Below, piece by piece: positions 20,132-28,422 of a DNA stretch of 64,000 nt; the stretch's first letter is position 1; each line of letters opens with the position of its first letter. The stretch spans positions 4,146,501 through 4,210,500 of the forward strand of contig NZ_CP063401.1 of the NCBI RefSeq assembly GCF_021729885.1. Direction: 5' to 3'. The notes beneath the pieces were generated by a model. The model did no database searches, was not told where the DNA came from, and saw only the letters and a program-made list of their open reading frames with translations. Origin of the DNA: Devosia sp. SL43. Its GTDB lineage: Bacteria > Pseudomonadota > Alphaproteobacteria > Rhizobiales > Devosiaceae. Made by a program: the position numbers and the translations under genes.

Positions 20132-21358
20132 CTAGCGAACGTGCAGCTCCTCAAGGCTGAGCGACATCGCCTCGGCATCGGCCAGATAGTCCTTTGTAAG
20201 GAGCTTCTGGAGTAATTTGGTGTTGTCGAAGACCAAGTCCCGAACGAACGACACGGGTCGGGCTGCATGGTGGAACTGCGAGCCCAGCTTCCGCGCAAAT
20301 TCCACGTGATGATTTACATAGGCCACGCGTTCGCGTTCATAGCGAGCGAAGGCACTTTCAATTTGACTTGGGTCGGCAAGGCTCCGCCCCCCGAGCGCAC
20401 GGGCCAGGAAATAGCCGTCTTCGATCGCCATACCCATGCCATAGGCTGCGTAGGGCGAAACCGGATGGACGGCGTCGCCAAGACACGCGACGCGCCCACT
20501 CGTCCAACGAGTCAGAGACGGGCGGTTATAGATCTCCCACCTGAAGGCCTGACTGGAGAAGTCGGTATGATCGAGAAATTGCGGCAGAGGATCGGCAAAG
20601 TGCGACACACGCTCCCGCAAATGTTTTTCGACATCGGTTGGCGGCGCGTCGGCTTCGTTTGATTTTTCGACGACCCACCATTCCCAACCAGGCTCGCCAT
20701 CGTGAAGCATCGGGAAGAAGCTTGCCTGGACATCCTTGGCATGGGTAATGGCCCCAATCGACCGGTCCAACCCGCCCCAGTCCTCACACCACGCGAGCCA
20801 AACGCGCAAACCCACATGAAACAGTTCGGGATCGCCGAAAGCCTGCGCCGACACTTTTGATCGGATCCCATCGGCACCGACCAGCATGTCGGCTTCTACC
20901 GGTTCAGAGTTGGCAAATTTCAGGGTGACTGTCTCGCCATTGTCATCGTAGCCGATCACGGAATGGTTCGGGACGACGACGCCTTCGGGTAGTAGATCGA
21001 GCATCTTGGCAAATGCAGTGGAGCGCAAAACGCCATAGTGCCAGCCTTCAATCCCAAGGGCTGCCTCCACGCCTTCATTAAATGGCAAGCGGGCACGAAC
21101 CTTTCCCCTGTTGTTTCTGAACTCCACCAGAGTTTTGGAGCCAAAGCTCGGCCCCACGTCGACTCCGTAGTGGCGCAGCACGGCCAGCACAGGCGTCGAG
21201 AGCAGCACGGCGCCACCAAGGGGTTTGGGCTCCGGCGTCTTTTCAAAAATGCGTACGTCATAGCCTTGCTTGATTAGCGCCAGCGCTGCGGACACGCCGC
21301 CCGGACCCGCACCGGCTATGGCCACCCGGCGTCCGTGGCGCCAGTTCTGTTCACTCAT
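20132..21358 (-). CDS. FAD-dependent monooxygenase (class A aromatic hydroxylase)
   Basis: NAD(P)H-dependent flavoprotein hydroxylase of 408 aa. G-A-G-P-G-G-V-S-A-A-L-A-L at about 16-28 is the Rossmann FAD site, V-G-A-D-G-I-R-S is the D-G motif near 165, and C-L-G-D-A-V-H-P-V-S-P near 295 is the second FAD motif. There is no membrane anchor. It belongs with the 3-hydroxybenzoate/salicylate/6-hydroxynicotinate hydroxylase type. GGAGGAGG precedes the start. Operon position after the cyclase-family gene (40-bp gap) suggests it hydroxylates the aromatic substrate before ring cleavage. Confidence 0.87.
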   Translation of the reverse strand: MSEQNWRHGRRVAIAGAGPGGVSAALALIKQGYDVRIFEKTPEPKPLGGAVLLSTPVLAVLRHYGVDVGPSFGSKTLVEFRNNRGKVRARLPFNEGVEAALGIEGWHYGVLRSTAFAKMLDLLPEGVVVPNHSVIGYDDNGETVTLKFANSEPVEADMLVGADGIRSKVSAQAFGDPELFHVGLRVWLAWCEDWGGLDRSIGAITHAKDVQASFFPMLHDGEPGWEWWVVEKSNEADAPPTDVEKHLRERVSHFADPLPQFLDHTDFSSQAFRWEIYNRPSLTRWTSGRVACLGDAVHPVSPYAAYGMGMAIEDGYFLARALGGRSLADPSQIESAFARYERERVAYVNHHVEFARKLGSQFHHAARPVSFVRDLVFDNTKLLQKLLTKDYLADAEAMSLSLEELHVR

Positions 21359-21398
21359 GTTTCCTCCTCCAATCCACGTAGGGATCGATCGTTTTCTG

Positions 21399-22178
21399 TC
21401 AGTCGTTGAGCAGAGCCACGGGGCGGCACCAGCCGGCAGAACCGCGCGCCACCTTTACCGGCAGGGCAATGACGTCGAAGCCGGTAGCGGGTAGCAGGTG
21501 CAGGTTGGCCAGCTTCTCCATGTGGCAATAGACAGCGTCCGCACCGGCTTTGTGTCCCTCCCAGAACACCGACCAATCGCCGTTGGCCCGCGCCGCCGCA
21601 GCCTGCCCGCCAAGCGGCGGGTCCCAGCTCCAGGCATCGGTGCCACAGACGCGGACGCCGCGCTCGGTCAGATAAAGCGTCGCTTCACGCCCCATGCCAC
21701 ATCCGGAGGCCAGGTAGTCGTCTTGGCCATAGCGCAAGCCGGCAGATGTGTTGATCAGCACGATATCGCCCGGCCGCAAGTCGTGCCCGACCCGAAGCAA
21801 TTCGGTCTCGATCTCTGCTGCGGTCACGGTGTGCCCATTGGGCAGGTGGCGGAAGTCCAGTTTGACGCCGGGGCCGAAGCACCATTCGAGCGGCACCTCG
21901 TCGATGGTGATGGCGCGTTCGCCGCCGTTCATCGTCGGGTGATAGTGCCAGGGGGCGTCCATATGGGTGCCGTTGTGGGTGGTGACCTGGCAGCGTTCCG
22001 AGGCCGGCCCCGCGCCATCGCGCATGGCATCCTCCGGCACCCCGAACATCTTGTGGAACTCCTGGGCGCCAGACTGGTGATCCAGATAGGAAATGGACGG
22101 TCCGAGACCCGGCGGATCTGACTTGATCGTGTCCGTCAGCGTCACGGAAAGGTCGATTATCTGTCGAGGCAAGGCCAT
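21399..22178 (-). CDS. Cyclase family metal-dependent hydrolase (KynB-like)
   Basis: Metal-dependent hydrolase of 259 aa (PF04199, the family of kynurenine formamidase KynB and isatin hydrolase). The signature H-N-G-T-H-M-D-A-P-W-H-Y-H at 68-80 supplies the metal ligands, and G-T-D-A-W-S-W-D is the second conserved block. The ATG at 22178 lies only 3-4 bases after a GGAGG and the alternative TTG at 22196 has no site; the ATG is taken. In this cluster it could open an amide, lactone or cyclic intermediate. It is not necessarily kynurenine-related, since kynureninase and tryptophan dioxygenase are absent. Confidence 0.85.
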   Translation of the reverse strand: MALPRQIIDLSVTLTDTIKSDPPGLGPSISYLDHQSGAQEFHKMFGVPEDAMRDGAGPASERCQVTTHNGTHMDAPWHYHPTMNGGERAITIDEVPLEWCFGPGVKLDFRHLPNGHTVTAAEIETELLRVGHDLRPGDIVLINTSAGLRYGQDDYLASGCGMGREATLYLTERGVRVCGTDAWSWDPPLGGQAAAARANGDWSVFWEGHKAGADAVYCHMEKLANLHLLPATGFDVIALPVKVARGSAGWCRPVALLND

Positions 22179-22199
22179 TCTCCTCCGAATGGGCAACGG

Positions 22200-22595
22200 T
22201 TAGGCCGCTGCTCCCGATGATTGTTGTGTCGAGCGGCCGTAGGCGAATTCAGGGATGTCGAGCCCGAACACCTCGCACTCCGTGATGACCAGCGCGACAG
22301 GCGTCAGTCGTTGGCCCAGGCAGGGGCCGAGTTCGCAAAGGCCGTCGGTAATCGTGAACAGGGCGCCATGGGCAGCACACATGATCCGGGTTTGGTCACC
22401 GCTCAGAAACGCATCCTTTTTCCAGCCAAGTGGGGCCCGGTCGTAATGCGGACAATTGTTGATGTAGCCGTAGATGGCCTGGCCCTGCCGGACGAGCAGC
22501 ACCCGGTCGCGGCCGCGATGGTCCGGGGCAACACCGATCGATCCACCCTCTCCGATGTCATCGACACGGCAGAGGAACAGGGGCTCGCTCGTCAT
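22200..22595 (-). CDS. Rieske-type [2Fe-2S] ferredoxin
   Basis: Soluble electron carrier of 131 aa. The ligands are visible as N-C-P-H-Y-D-R-A-P-L and M-C-A-A-H-G-A-L-F (Cys-X-His and Cys-X2-His about 25 residues apart). It resembles ferredoxins of ring-hydroxylating dioxygenases, but no oxygenase alpha/beta subunit or reductase gene is in the cluster. Its ATG overlaps the dioxygenase stop (ATGA), so the two proteins are made together, suggesting electron supply to the extradiol enzyme or to a monooxygenase. Confidence 0.88.
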   Translation of the reverse strand: MTSEPLFLCRVDDIGEGGSIGVAPDHRGRDRVLLVRQGQAIYGYINNCPHYDRAPLGWKKDAFLSGDQTRIMCAAHGALFTITDGLCELGPCLGQRLTPVALVITECEVFGLDIPEFAYGRSTQQSSGAAA

Positions 22596-23524
22596 TTCTG
22601 GGCTGGCGGCGGGCCGCCGCCAGGTGCCCATTTCTCGACATTCTCGAACAGGAACATCTGGGCGGCGTCCTTGGTCATCGGCGTTTCGCGCTCGACCCAG
22701 TCGCCGTCATGCTTGTCCATGTCCGCGTCGTATTCGACATGGGTGCCGAGCGGCGAGTTGAAATACCAGAACCAGTTCGATCCGAACTTGTGCCGCCCAG
22801 GGCCCCAGAAGCTCTCATAGCCTTTCTTGACCATGCGCGATCCCGCCAGCATCAGCTCGGTCGGCCCCTGCATGTGGAACGCCAGATGCTCGATGCCCTG
22901 CATATATTCGGGCGTCTGGATCATGAAGAGCACGTGGTGGTCGTCATTGGCCTGCGGCCGCAGGAAGGGGCCGGTATTGGTGAATTTGTCGGTGATCACA
23001 AAGCCCAGGCGCTCGATGTAGAAGTTGGCCATCTTGTCCATGTCTGGGACAAAATAGACGATGTGGCTGAGCGAGCGCGGGCGGGCCTCGGCGTCTTCGT
23101 TGGCACCAACGACATTGGTGCCGCGGCCCGGCTTGGCCCCGGGCGAATTGATCAGTTCTGCCGGCAGATCCAGCTTGGTGCGGCGGGTCACCCGGAACGC
23201 GATCTCGAAGCCGCTGTCGTCGCGACATGCCAGGGTGCCGTCCGCCGACTTTGCGACGGGGCGATCCCGGGAAAGTTCCGCTTCGATCTGATCCAGCGTC
23301 GCCTGATCCTCGACGCCCCAGATTGTCTGGCGCAGCATGCTGGCGGTCTTCATAGGCGCCGGCAGAGAAGGCTCCTGCTTGTCACGGACCGTGATTGCCG
23401 TGTTGTCGAGTGCGGCAAATCGGCCATTGCCGTCGCCGATCAGACCGTAGTCGGCCAGAAAACTCCCGCATGCCCCGACATTGTCGACGCCAAAAACCAG
23501 CTCGTCCGGTCCAATAATGCGCAT
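22592..23524 (-). CDS. Two-domain VOC extradiol dioxygenase
   Basis: Type I extradiol dioxygenase-like protein of 310 aa with two vicinal-oxygen-chelate domains. The C-terminal, catalytic half carries the expected Fe(II) triad: His154 (S-H-I-V-Y-F), His213 (I-E-H-L-A-F) and Glu264 (T-H-V-E-Y). The substrate is expected to be a catechol or similar ortho-dihydroxy ring. Upstream in-frame codons reach 23611, but ATG 23524 has GGAGGAGG seven bases before it. It is the first gene of the minus-strand arm, divergent from the LysR gene. Confidence 0.88.
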   Translation of the reverse strand: MRIIGPDELVFGVDNVGACGSFLADYGLIGDGNGRFAALDNTAITVRDKQEPSLPAPMKTASMLRQTIWGVEDQATLDQIEAELSRDRPVAKSADGTLACRDDSGFEIAFRVTRRTKLDLPAELINSPGAKPGRGTNVVGANEDAEARPRSLSHIVYFVPDMDKMANFYIERLGFVITDKFTNTGPFLRPQANDDHHVLFMIQTPEYMQGIEHLAFHMQGPTELMLAGSRMVKKGYESFWGPGRHKFGSNWFWYFNSPLGTHVEYDADMDKHDGDWVERETPMTKDAAQMFLFENVEKWAPGGGPPPAQK

Positions 23525-23591
23525 TGCGCGACCTCCTCCATTTTCCGGAAGCCTAGCCAAGCGCGTGATATTTACAAAATTGGAACTCGTG

Positions 23592-23619
23592 ATGTATTGC
23601 ATTGATCGCATGAATACAT
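23592..23619. promoter_or_regulatory. Candidate LysR operator in divergent promoter
   Basis: ATGTATT (23592-23598) and AATACAT (23613-23619) form a perfect inverted repeat with a 14-base spacer in the 146-bp gap between the dioxygenase and lysR genes. The size and dyad symmetry suit a LysR-type recognition site controlling both arms. The site is inferred from position and symmetry only. Confidence 0.5.
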
Positions 23620-23670
23620 TGAAAGGCGCAGAGCCGATCTGAGCCAGCCGGTCCGTGCAAGGGGGGATAA

Positions 23671-24594
23671 ATGCGGTTTCGGAAGCTGGACCTCAACCTT
23701 CTGGTCGCCCTCGATCATATGCTGGAACTGCGCTCGGTCAGCGAGGCCGCCGACAAGATGTTCATGAGCCAGTCGGCCATGTCCAATGCGCTCACACGCA
23801 TCCGCACTTACTTCGATGACCCGCTGCTGATCCAGGTCGGGCGCCGGATGGAACTGACGCCGCGGGCCGAAGCCTTGCGCCCCGCCATCAGGGACATTCT
23901 GGTACGCGTCGATGCAACGATCGACGTGCAGCCCGAGTTCCGCGCTGACCAATCCACACGGACCTTCAACGTGCTGCTCTCTGACTACACGATGCGCGTG
24001 CTCATGCCAGAGGTTCTGGCGCTGGTGGAGGAGGCACGAGGGACCGTCAAATTCAACCTCCTGCCGCAGACCGTTGTTCCCTACACGTTGCTGGAGCGCG
24101 GGGAACTCGACTTTCTGATTTCTCCGGAACAGCTCATTTCCCGGGACCATCCATCGTTGCTGCTCTACGAAGACGAATATGTCGTGGTGGCTGACAAGAA
24201 TGGTCCCTATGGTGGCGCGCCGATCGATCTGGAGGCCTATCAGGTCGCCTCCCATGTCGTCATGGTTCCGCCCGGCAATGCCATGTCGGTGGAGTCGACA
24301 CTTGTCGAGCTCGCGGGGATATCCAGAAATGTCGATGTAACGACGTTTTCCTTCTCCAGCATTCCCTACCTCATCGCAGGCACCTCCCGCATCGCCACTG
24401 TTCACAGGCGACTGGCACGCCTGATCGGGATGCAGGTCCCGATCGTTCACTACCCCCTGCCTTTTGCGGCCGACCCCTTGCGCCAGATGCTGCAATGGCA
24501 CGCCTATCGGGAGCTGGACCAAGGTATATTGTGGCTCCGCTCCATCTTCGAAGAGGCGAGCAGGCGCCTGGACATCCATTCACCCCATCAATAG
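23671..24594 (+). CDS. LysR family transcriptional regulator
   Basis: 307 aa. The N-terminal winged helix-turn-helix begins R-K-L-D-L-N-L-L-V-A-L-D-H-M-L and contains S-V-S-E-A-A-D-K-M-F-M-S-Q-S-A-M-S-N-A-L-T-R-I, as in the NodD/NahR/LinR branch that senses aromatic ligands. The C-terminal periplasmic-binding-like domain starts around 95. It is transcribed away from the dioxygenase operon and toward the second monooxygenase, 80 bp downstream. It is very probably the activator of both arms, using the ring substrate or a breakdown product as inducer. Confidence 0.92.
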   Translation: MRFRKLDLNLLVALDHMLELRSVSEAADKMFMSQSAMSNALTRIRTYFDDPLLIQVGRRMELTPRAEALRPAIRDILVRVDATIDVQPEFRADQSTRTFNVLLSDYTMRVLMPEVLALVEEARGTVKFNLLPQTVVPYTLLERGELDFLISPEQLISRDHPSLLLYEDEYVVVADKNGPYGGAPIDLEAYQVASHVVMVPPGNAMSVESTLVELAGISRNVDVTTFSFSSIPYLIAGTSRIATVHRRLARLIGMQVPIVHYPLPFAADPLRQMLQWHAYRELDQGILWLRSIFEEASRRLDIHSPHQ

Positions 24595-24674
24595 GAGCGA
24601 TTGGTTCTTTCCATTTTCCAAATACGTCGCGGCTTCCTAACTTGCGCAAAACAAGCGTTGGGAGGCGCGCAAGA

Positions 24675-25796
24675 ATGGAAATCAAATCCACCCTTGTCGT
24701 TGGCGGAGGTATTGGCGGTCTGACCGCAGCAATCGCCCTGCGAAGGCAGGGGATTCCCGTCGAGATCATTGAACGCGACCCGGAATGGTCGGTCTACGGC
24801 GTCGGTATCATTCAGCAAATGAACGTGATCCGGGCGATGGGACAGCTCGACCTGCTGGACGCCTATCTGTCCAAAGCCTTCGGCTTCGACCGATCGACGA
24901 TTTTCGTTGGGCCTGGCGGTATCAAGGACGCCGAATTCGATACGCCGCGCCTGGCCGGCCCAAACTATCCGTCCAACGCCGGTATCAGGCGGCGGGATCT
25001 GCAGCGCGTTCTTGCAGACCGGGCCCAGGAACTGGGCGCCAATGTGCGTCGCGGCCTGACTGTATCCGATTTGACCGATGATGGTCAGGGCGTCGATATG
25101 CGTTTCTCCGACGGCAGCACTGGCCGCTACGACGTGGTCATCGGCGCAGACGGCGTTTTTTCTCAGATCCGCACCATGATCCTGCCCGAGGCGCCAAAGC
25201 CGCGCTACACCGGCCAATGGGTCTGGCGCTACAATCTGCCAAGACCCTCTGACCTGGATGGCATCCAGATTTTTGCCGGCCCCTGCAATGGTGGCCTTGT
25301 GCCGATGACCGACGAGCTGATGTACCTCTTCCTGTTGAGCCAGGAAGAGGAAGGGCGGGTGCTGCAGGTAGCCGGCGCTGCTGAAGCGATGCGCAACTGC
25401 GTCCGCATGCCCCCGCCACAGATCGCGGCCCTGCTTGGCCAGATCACCGATGACAAGGGCGTGGTCGCCCGTCCGCTCGAAGTCGTCTTCGTCGAGGGCG
25501 GCTGGCACAAGGGCCGCGTCGTGCTGCTGGGCGATGCGGTACACGCATCCACGCCGCATCTGGCGCAAGGCGCCGGCATGGCGGTCGAAGATGGCATCGT
25601 TCTGGCCGAGGAACTGGTCAGGGCCAAGTCTCCCGAGGACGCGTTTGCGGCCTATCGCGCCCGTCGTTTCGAGCGCGTCAAACATGTCGCGGATAACTCG
25701 ATCCGGATCGGCGACATGCAGATGGGCAAGATTCCGCCTTTCGATGTCGGTGCCCTGACCGGGCAAACCATCGGCCTTATGGCCAAGCCCATCTAG
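24675..25796 (+). CDS. FAD-dependent monooxygenase (class A aromatic hydroxylase), second copy
   Basis: Flavoprotein hydroxylase of 373 aa. V-V-G-G-G-I-G-G-L-T-A-A-I-A-L at 8-22 binds the FAD ADP part, V-I-G-A-D-G-V-F-S is the D-G motif near 155, and L-L-G-D-A-V-H-A-S-T-P-H is near 285. It differs clearly from the other cluster monooxygenase. The frame is open to 24495 within lysR; ATG 24675 is preferred because GGGAGG lies nine bases upstream and the FAD fold begins there. It starts a three-gene unit with the hydrolases that follow. Confidence 0.88.
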   Translation: MEIKSTLVVGGGIGGLTAAIALRRQGIPVEIIERDPEWSVYGVGIIQQMNVIRAMGQLDLLDAYLSKAFGFDRSTIFVGPGGIKDAEFDTPRLAGPNYPSNAGIRRRDLQRVLADRAQELGANVRRGLTVSDLTDDGQGVDMRFSDGSTGRYDVVIGADGVFSQIRTMILPEAPKPRYTGQWVWRYNLPRPSDLDGIQIFAGPCNGGLVPMTDELMYLFLLSQEEEGRVLQVAGAAEAMRNCVRMPPPQIAALLGQITDDKGVVARPLEVVFVEGGWHKGRVVLLGDAVHASTPHLAQGAGMAVEDGIVLAEELVRAKSPEDAFAAYRARRFERVKHVADNSIRIGDMQMGKIPPFDVGALTGQTIGLMAKPI

Positions 25797-25817
25797 AACC
25801 ACGCAGGAGCGCCAACC

Positions 25818-26978
25818 ATGGCGATGTTTGACTACTTCCCCAACTATGTCTGGAATCTGTCGGTCTCGATCGCCATGGCGAGCGGCGCCGAGCTGGGGGA
25901 GATCATGGACATGTGCCAGCCGCTCCTGGCCAAGGCCGAAGCGGGGGAAGATGCCGGTACCGCAGATTTTATGCGCGAGTGGATGGCGGTTGCCGACAAG
26001 CTGGTTGGCCTGGCGGACGAAGACGAGGCCAGGGGCCGGCTACTATCGGCCGGTCCCAAGCTGCAGCGCGCGGCCCTTTACTACCTGACGGCAGAACGGA
26101 TGCAGGCTCAGGGCAGCGCTGGGCGCATCGAGACATTCAGGAAGGGTCTGGCCTGCTTTCTCAAGGGCGTCGAGTTCAGCCGCGAGGATGTGACCCGCTT
26201 CGAAATCCCCTATGGCGACAAGACGATCCCTGTTCTCCTGACCAGGGCCATTGGTGTCGATGGCCCGGCGCCCGCCGTGGTCTATCTGAACGGCTTGGAT
26301 AGCAACAAGGAGTTGCTTTACTGGTCGCGACTGCCCCAGGAGCTGGCCAAACGCGGCATTTCCACGCTTTGCGTCGACCAGCCGGGAACCGGTGAGAGCC
26401 TGCGCCTGCAGGGCATGCCCGCTACCTGGAAATCTGAGGACTGGGGGACCCCCGTCTACGAATGGCTGGCCGCACGAGAAGAGATCGATGCTGCCCGCAT
26501 CGGCATCACCGGCATATCGCTGGGCGGCTACTACGCGCCGCGCGTTTGCGCCAATGAGCCCCGCTTTGCCGCTGGTGCCGTGTGGGGGGCGAACCACAAC
26601 TGGGCCGAGGTGCAGCAGAAGCGACTCAACCGCGAGGGTGAAAACCCCGTGCCGCACTATTGGAACCATGTGCAGTGGGTATTTGGCGCCAAGGACATGG
26701 GCGACTTCCTCGAAAAGTCCGCCGGGATGACGCTCAACGGCCAGATGGAAAAGATCAAGGTGCCATTCCTGGTGACGCATGGCGCCAAGGACCGGCAGAT
26801 CAGCGTCGACTATGCCCAGCAGAGTTACGACCAGCTGACCAATTCGCCTCGGCGCGAACTGAAGATTTTCACGGATCGCGAAGGGGGCGTGGAGCATGTC
26901 GGCGCGGACAATATGAGCTTCGGGCGAAGCTATATCGCGGACTGGTTTGCCGAAACCCTGGGAGGGCGTCTGCAGTGA
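25818..26978 (+). CDS. Alpha/beta hydrolase with N-terminal helical lid (FrsA/DHPON-hydrolase-like)
   Basis: 386-aa hydrolase. Residues 1-120 form an all-helical extension, then the alpha/beta core has nucleophile Ser234 in G-I-S-L-G-G, Asp325 in G-A-K-D-R-Q and His360 in V-E-H-V-G. The layout matches 2,6-dihydroxypseudooxynicotine hydrolase, a carbon-carbon bond hydrolase, and related uncharacterised proteins. In this pathway it could cleave the meta-cleavage product or a side chain. AGGAG precedes the start, and the stop overlaps the next GTG by four bases (GTGA). Confidence 0.85.
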   Translation: MAMFDYFPNYVWNLSVSIAMASGAELGEIMDMCQPLLAKAEAGEDAGTADFMREWMAVADKLVGLADEDEARGRLLSAGPKLQRAALYYLTAERMQAQGSAGRIETFRKGLACFLKGVEFSREDVTRFEIPYGDKTIPVLLTRAIGVDGPAPAVVYLNGLDSNKELLYWSRLPQELAKRGISTLCVDQPGTGESLRLQGMPATWKSEDWGTPVYEWLAAREEIDAARIGITGISLGGYYAPRVCANEPRFAAGAVWGANHNWAEVQQKRLNREGENPVPHYWNHVQWVFGAKDMGDFLEKSAGMTLNGQMEKIKVPFLVTHGAKDRQISVDYAQQSYDQLTNSPRRELKIFTDREGGVEHVGADNMSFGRSYIADWFAETLGGRLQ

Positions 26979-27961
26979 AACTAGCCACCCTGCCTGATAG
27001 GACGCCGGACGGGCGTCTCCATGTGGTCAGCCGCGATCTTGCCCGCTCAGCTCCGGCAAGCGGCGTGACGACGTTGCAGGCGCTGATGGAAAACTGGTCG
27101 GCACTCGCCCCGACCCTTGAGGCGCAATACGCCGCGCTGAATGCGGGTCAGGGGTCGGGTTTCGATCCCGGCAATGCCCTGTCGCCCCTGCCAAGGGCGT
27201 GGCAGTGGCTCGACGGGTCGGCCTTCGAAAGCCATGGTGAGCTGATGCAGCAGGTGTTCAAGCTCGATCCTGTGCCCAAGGGACGGCCCCTGATGTATCA
27301 GGGACTCTCAGACAGGTTCCTTGCCGCAACCGCCGACGTGCCCTTGCCATCCGAAGATGATGGCATCGATTTTGAAGGCGAGTTTGGCATTATCTGTGAT
27401 GCGGTCCCCATGGGGACAGCCACTCCAGCGGCCCGAGCCCACATTCGACTGCTTGTACAGATCAACGATTGGTCCCTGCGTACAATCGCACCCATCGAAA
27501 TGAGGACCGGCTTTGGCTGGGTGCAGGCCAAACCCGCCTGTGCCATGGCGCCGGTCGCCGTTACCCCCGACGAGCTCGGACCAGACTGGCGTGATGCGCG
27601 GGTCGATCTGCCCCTGCTTGTTGATCTCAACGGCACCCGCTTTGGCGCGGCCAACGGCTACCACATGGCCTACGGCTTCGACGAATTGATCGCCCACGCC
27701 GCCCGGACGCGTCATCTGGTTGCGGGAACGGTCATCGGGTCGGGCACTGTGTCCAACGCGAATTATCGCGAAGTCGGCTCTTCCTGCATCGCTGAGCGGC
27801 GCGGCATCGAACTGCTCGATCATGGCGCCCCGGCTACCCCGTACATGGCCTTTGGCGACCGGGTTCGCATGGACTGCCGCGACCGCAGTGGTGCATCGGT
27901 CTTTGGCGTCATCGATCAGCGCGTGGTGTCGGCGGCACCAAGCCGGTCAGGCCAAGTCTGA
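26975..27961 (+). CDS. Fumarylacetoacetate hydrolase family protein
   Basis: 328-aa enzyme of the FAH superfamily, which cleaves acylpyruvates or hydrates/decarboxylates oxo-dienoates. Metal ligands are Glu134 and Glu136 in F-E-G-E-F-G and Asp165 in I-N-D-W-S, and G-S-G-T-V-S-N-A closes the active site near 250. An N-terminal domain of about 90 residues is present as in true fumarylacetoacetases. GTG 26975 has GGGAGG nine bases upstream and overlaps the preceding stop; the longer frame to 26660 is out-of-family. It probably releases the final pyruvate or fumarate fragments. Confidence 0.88.
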   Translation: MKLATLPDRTPDGRLHVVSRDLARSAPASGVTTLQALMENWSALAPTLEAQYAALNAGQGSGFDPGNALSPLPRAWQWLDGSAFESHGELMQQVFKLDPVPKGRPLMYQGLSDRFLAATADVPLPSEDDGIDFEGEFGIICDAVPMGTATPAARAHIRLLVQINDWSLRTIAPIEMRTGFGWVQAKPACAMAPVAVTPDELGPDWRDARVDLPLLVDLNGTRFGAANGYHMAYGFDELIAHAARTRHLVAGTVIGSGTVSNANYREVGSSCIAERRGIELLDHGAPATPYMAFGDRVRMDCRDRSGASVFGVIDQRVVSAAPSRSGQV

Positions 27962-28002
27962 ACGGCCGTTATCGGCATCCATTTCTGAAAAAAGAGTGAC
28001 CG

Positions 28003-28155
28003 CTAGCGGCCCCATTACGGCCATTTGAGCCCGAATGCGAACTCCTGAAGCTGCCATTGGCCGGCCTCGGCTGGGGCGGCATACCGGACCACGTCGTCGC
28101 AGAGGATATCAAAGCGGGCCGTCTGACCGCATTTGCCGCTGGACACCGCCGATAG
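28003..28155 (+). pseudogene. LysR regulator C-terminal remnant
   Basis: In the +1 frame the stretch encodes L-A-G-L-G-W-G-G-I-P-D-H-V-V-A-E-D-I-K-A-G-R-L then a stop at 28153-28155. G-L-G-W-G and the following H-x-V-x-x-D-x-x-x-G-R-L are typical of the end of LysR co-inducer domains. There is no upstream continuation, so only about 45 codons of a LysR gene remain. It sits at the right border of the catabolic cluster. Confidence 0.55.
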
Positions 28156-28422
28156 CTCACAGGTCTGGCCGCAGCTTCTCCTTAGTGTCGCCCATCCAAG
28201 AACCGCATGTTGGGGCCCGCGGGACGGTGGTTGATGGAGCGGACATCCCAAGACACCGCTGGGTAAATATCTGGCAGTACGACACCATTCCTGCACTCGA
28301 TTTGGGATGTCGTTTGTCAGGCGAACCATGCCCTTCAAGGCAGCAAGAAGGGTTGAGCAAACTGCTTGATGCGCGACAGGCCAAGCCTCTTGGGTCGATA
28401 GATGTTAGCTTTCCGTTCTCAT
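28156..28422. other. Non-coding stretch at right border of catabolic cluster
   Basis: About 270 bases between the LysR remnant and the P-type ATPase stop. Several frames are open on both strands, but none shows the strong third-position GC of neighbouring genes, and no recognised motif was found. It may be decayed coding sequence continuous with the remnant. Confidence 0.4.

Noticed and set aside
21399..22178. Naming the cyclase-family gene kynB
   Set aside because: No kynureninase or tryptophan dioxygenase is nearby and the context is aromatic ring cleavage; the family covers many substrates.
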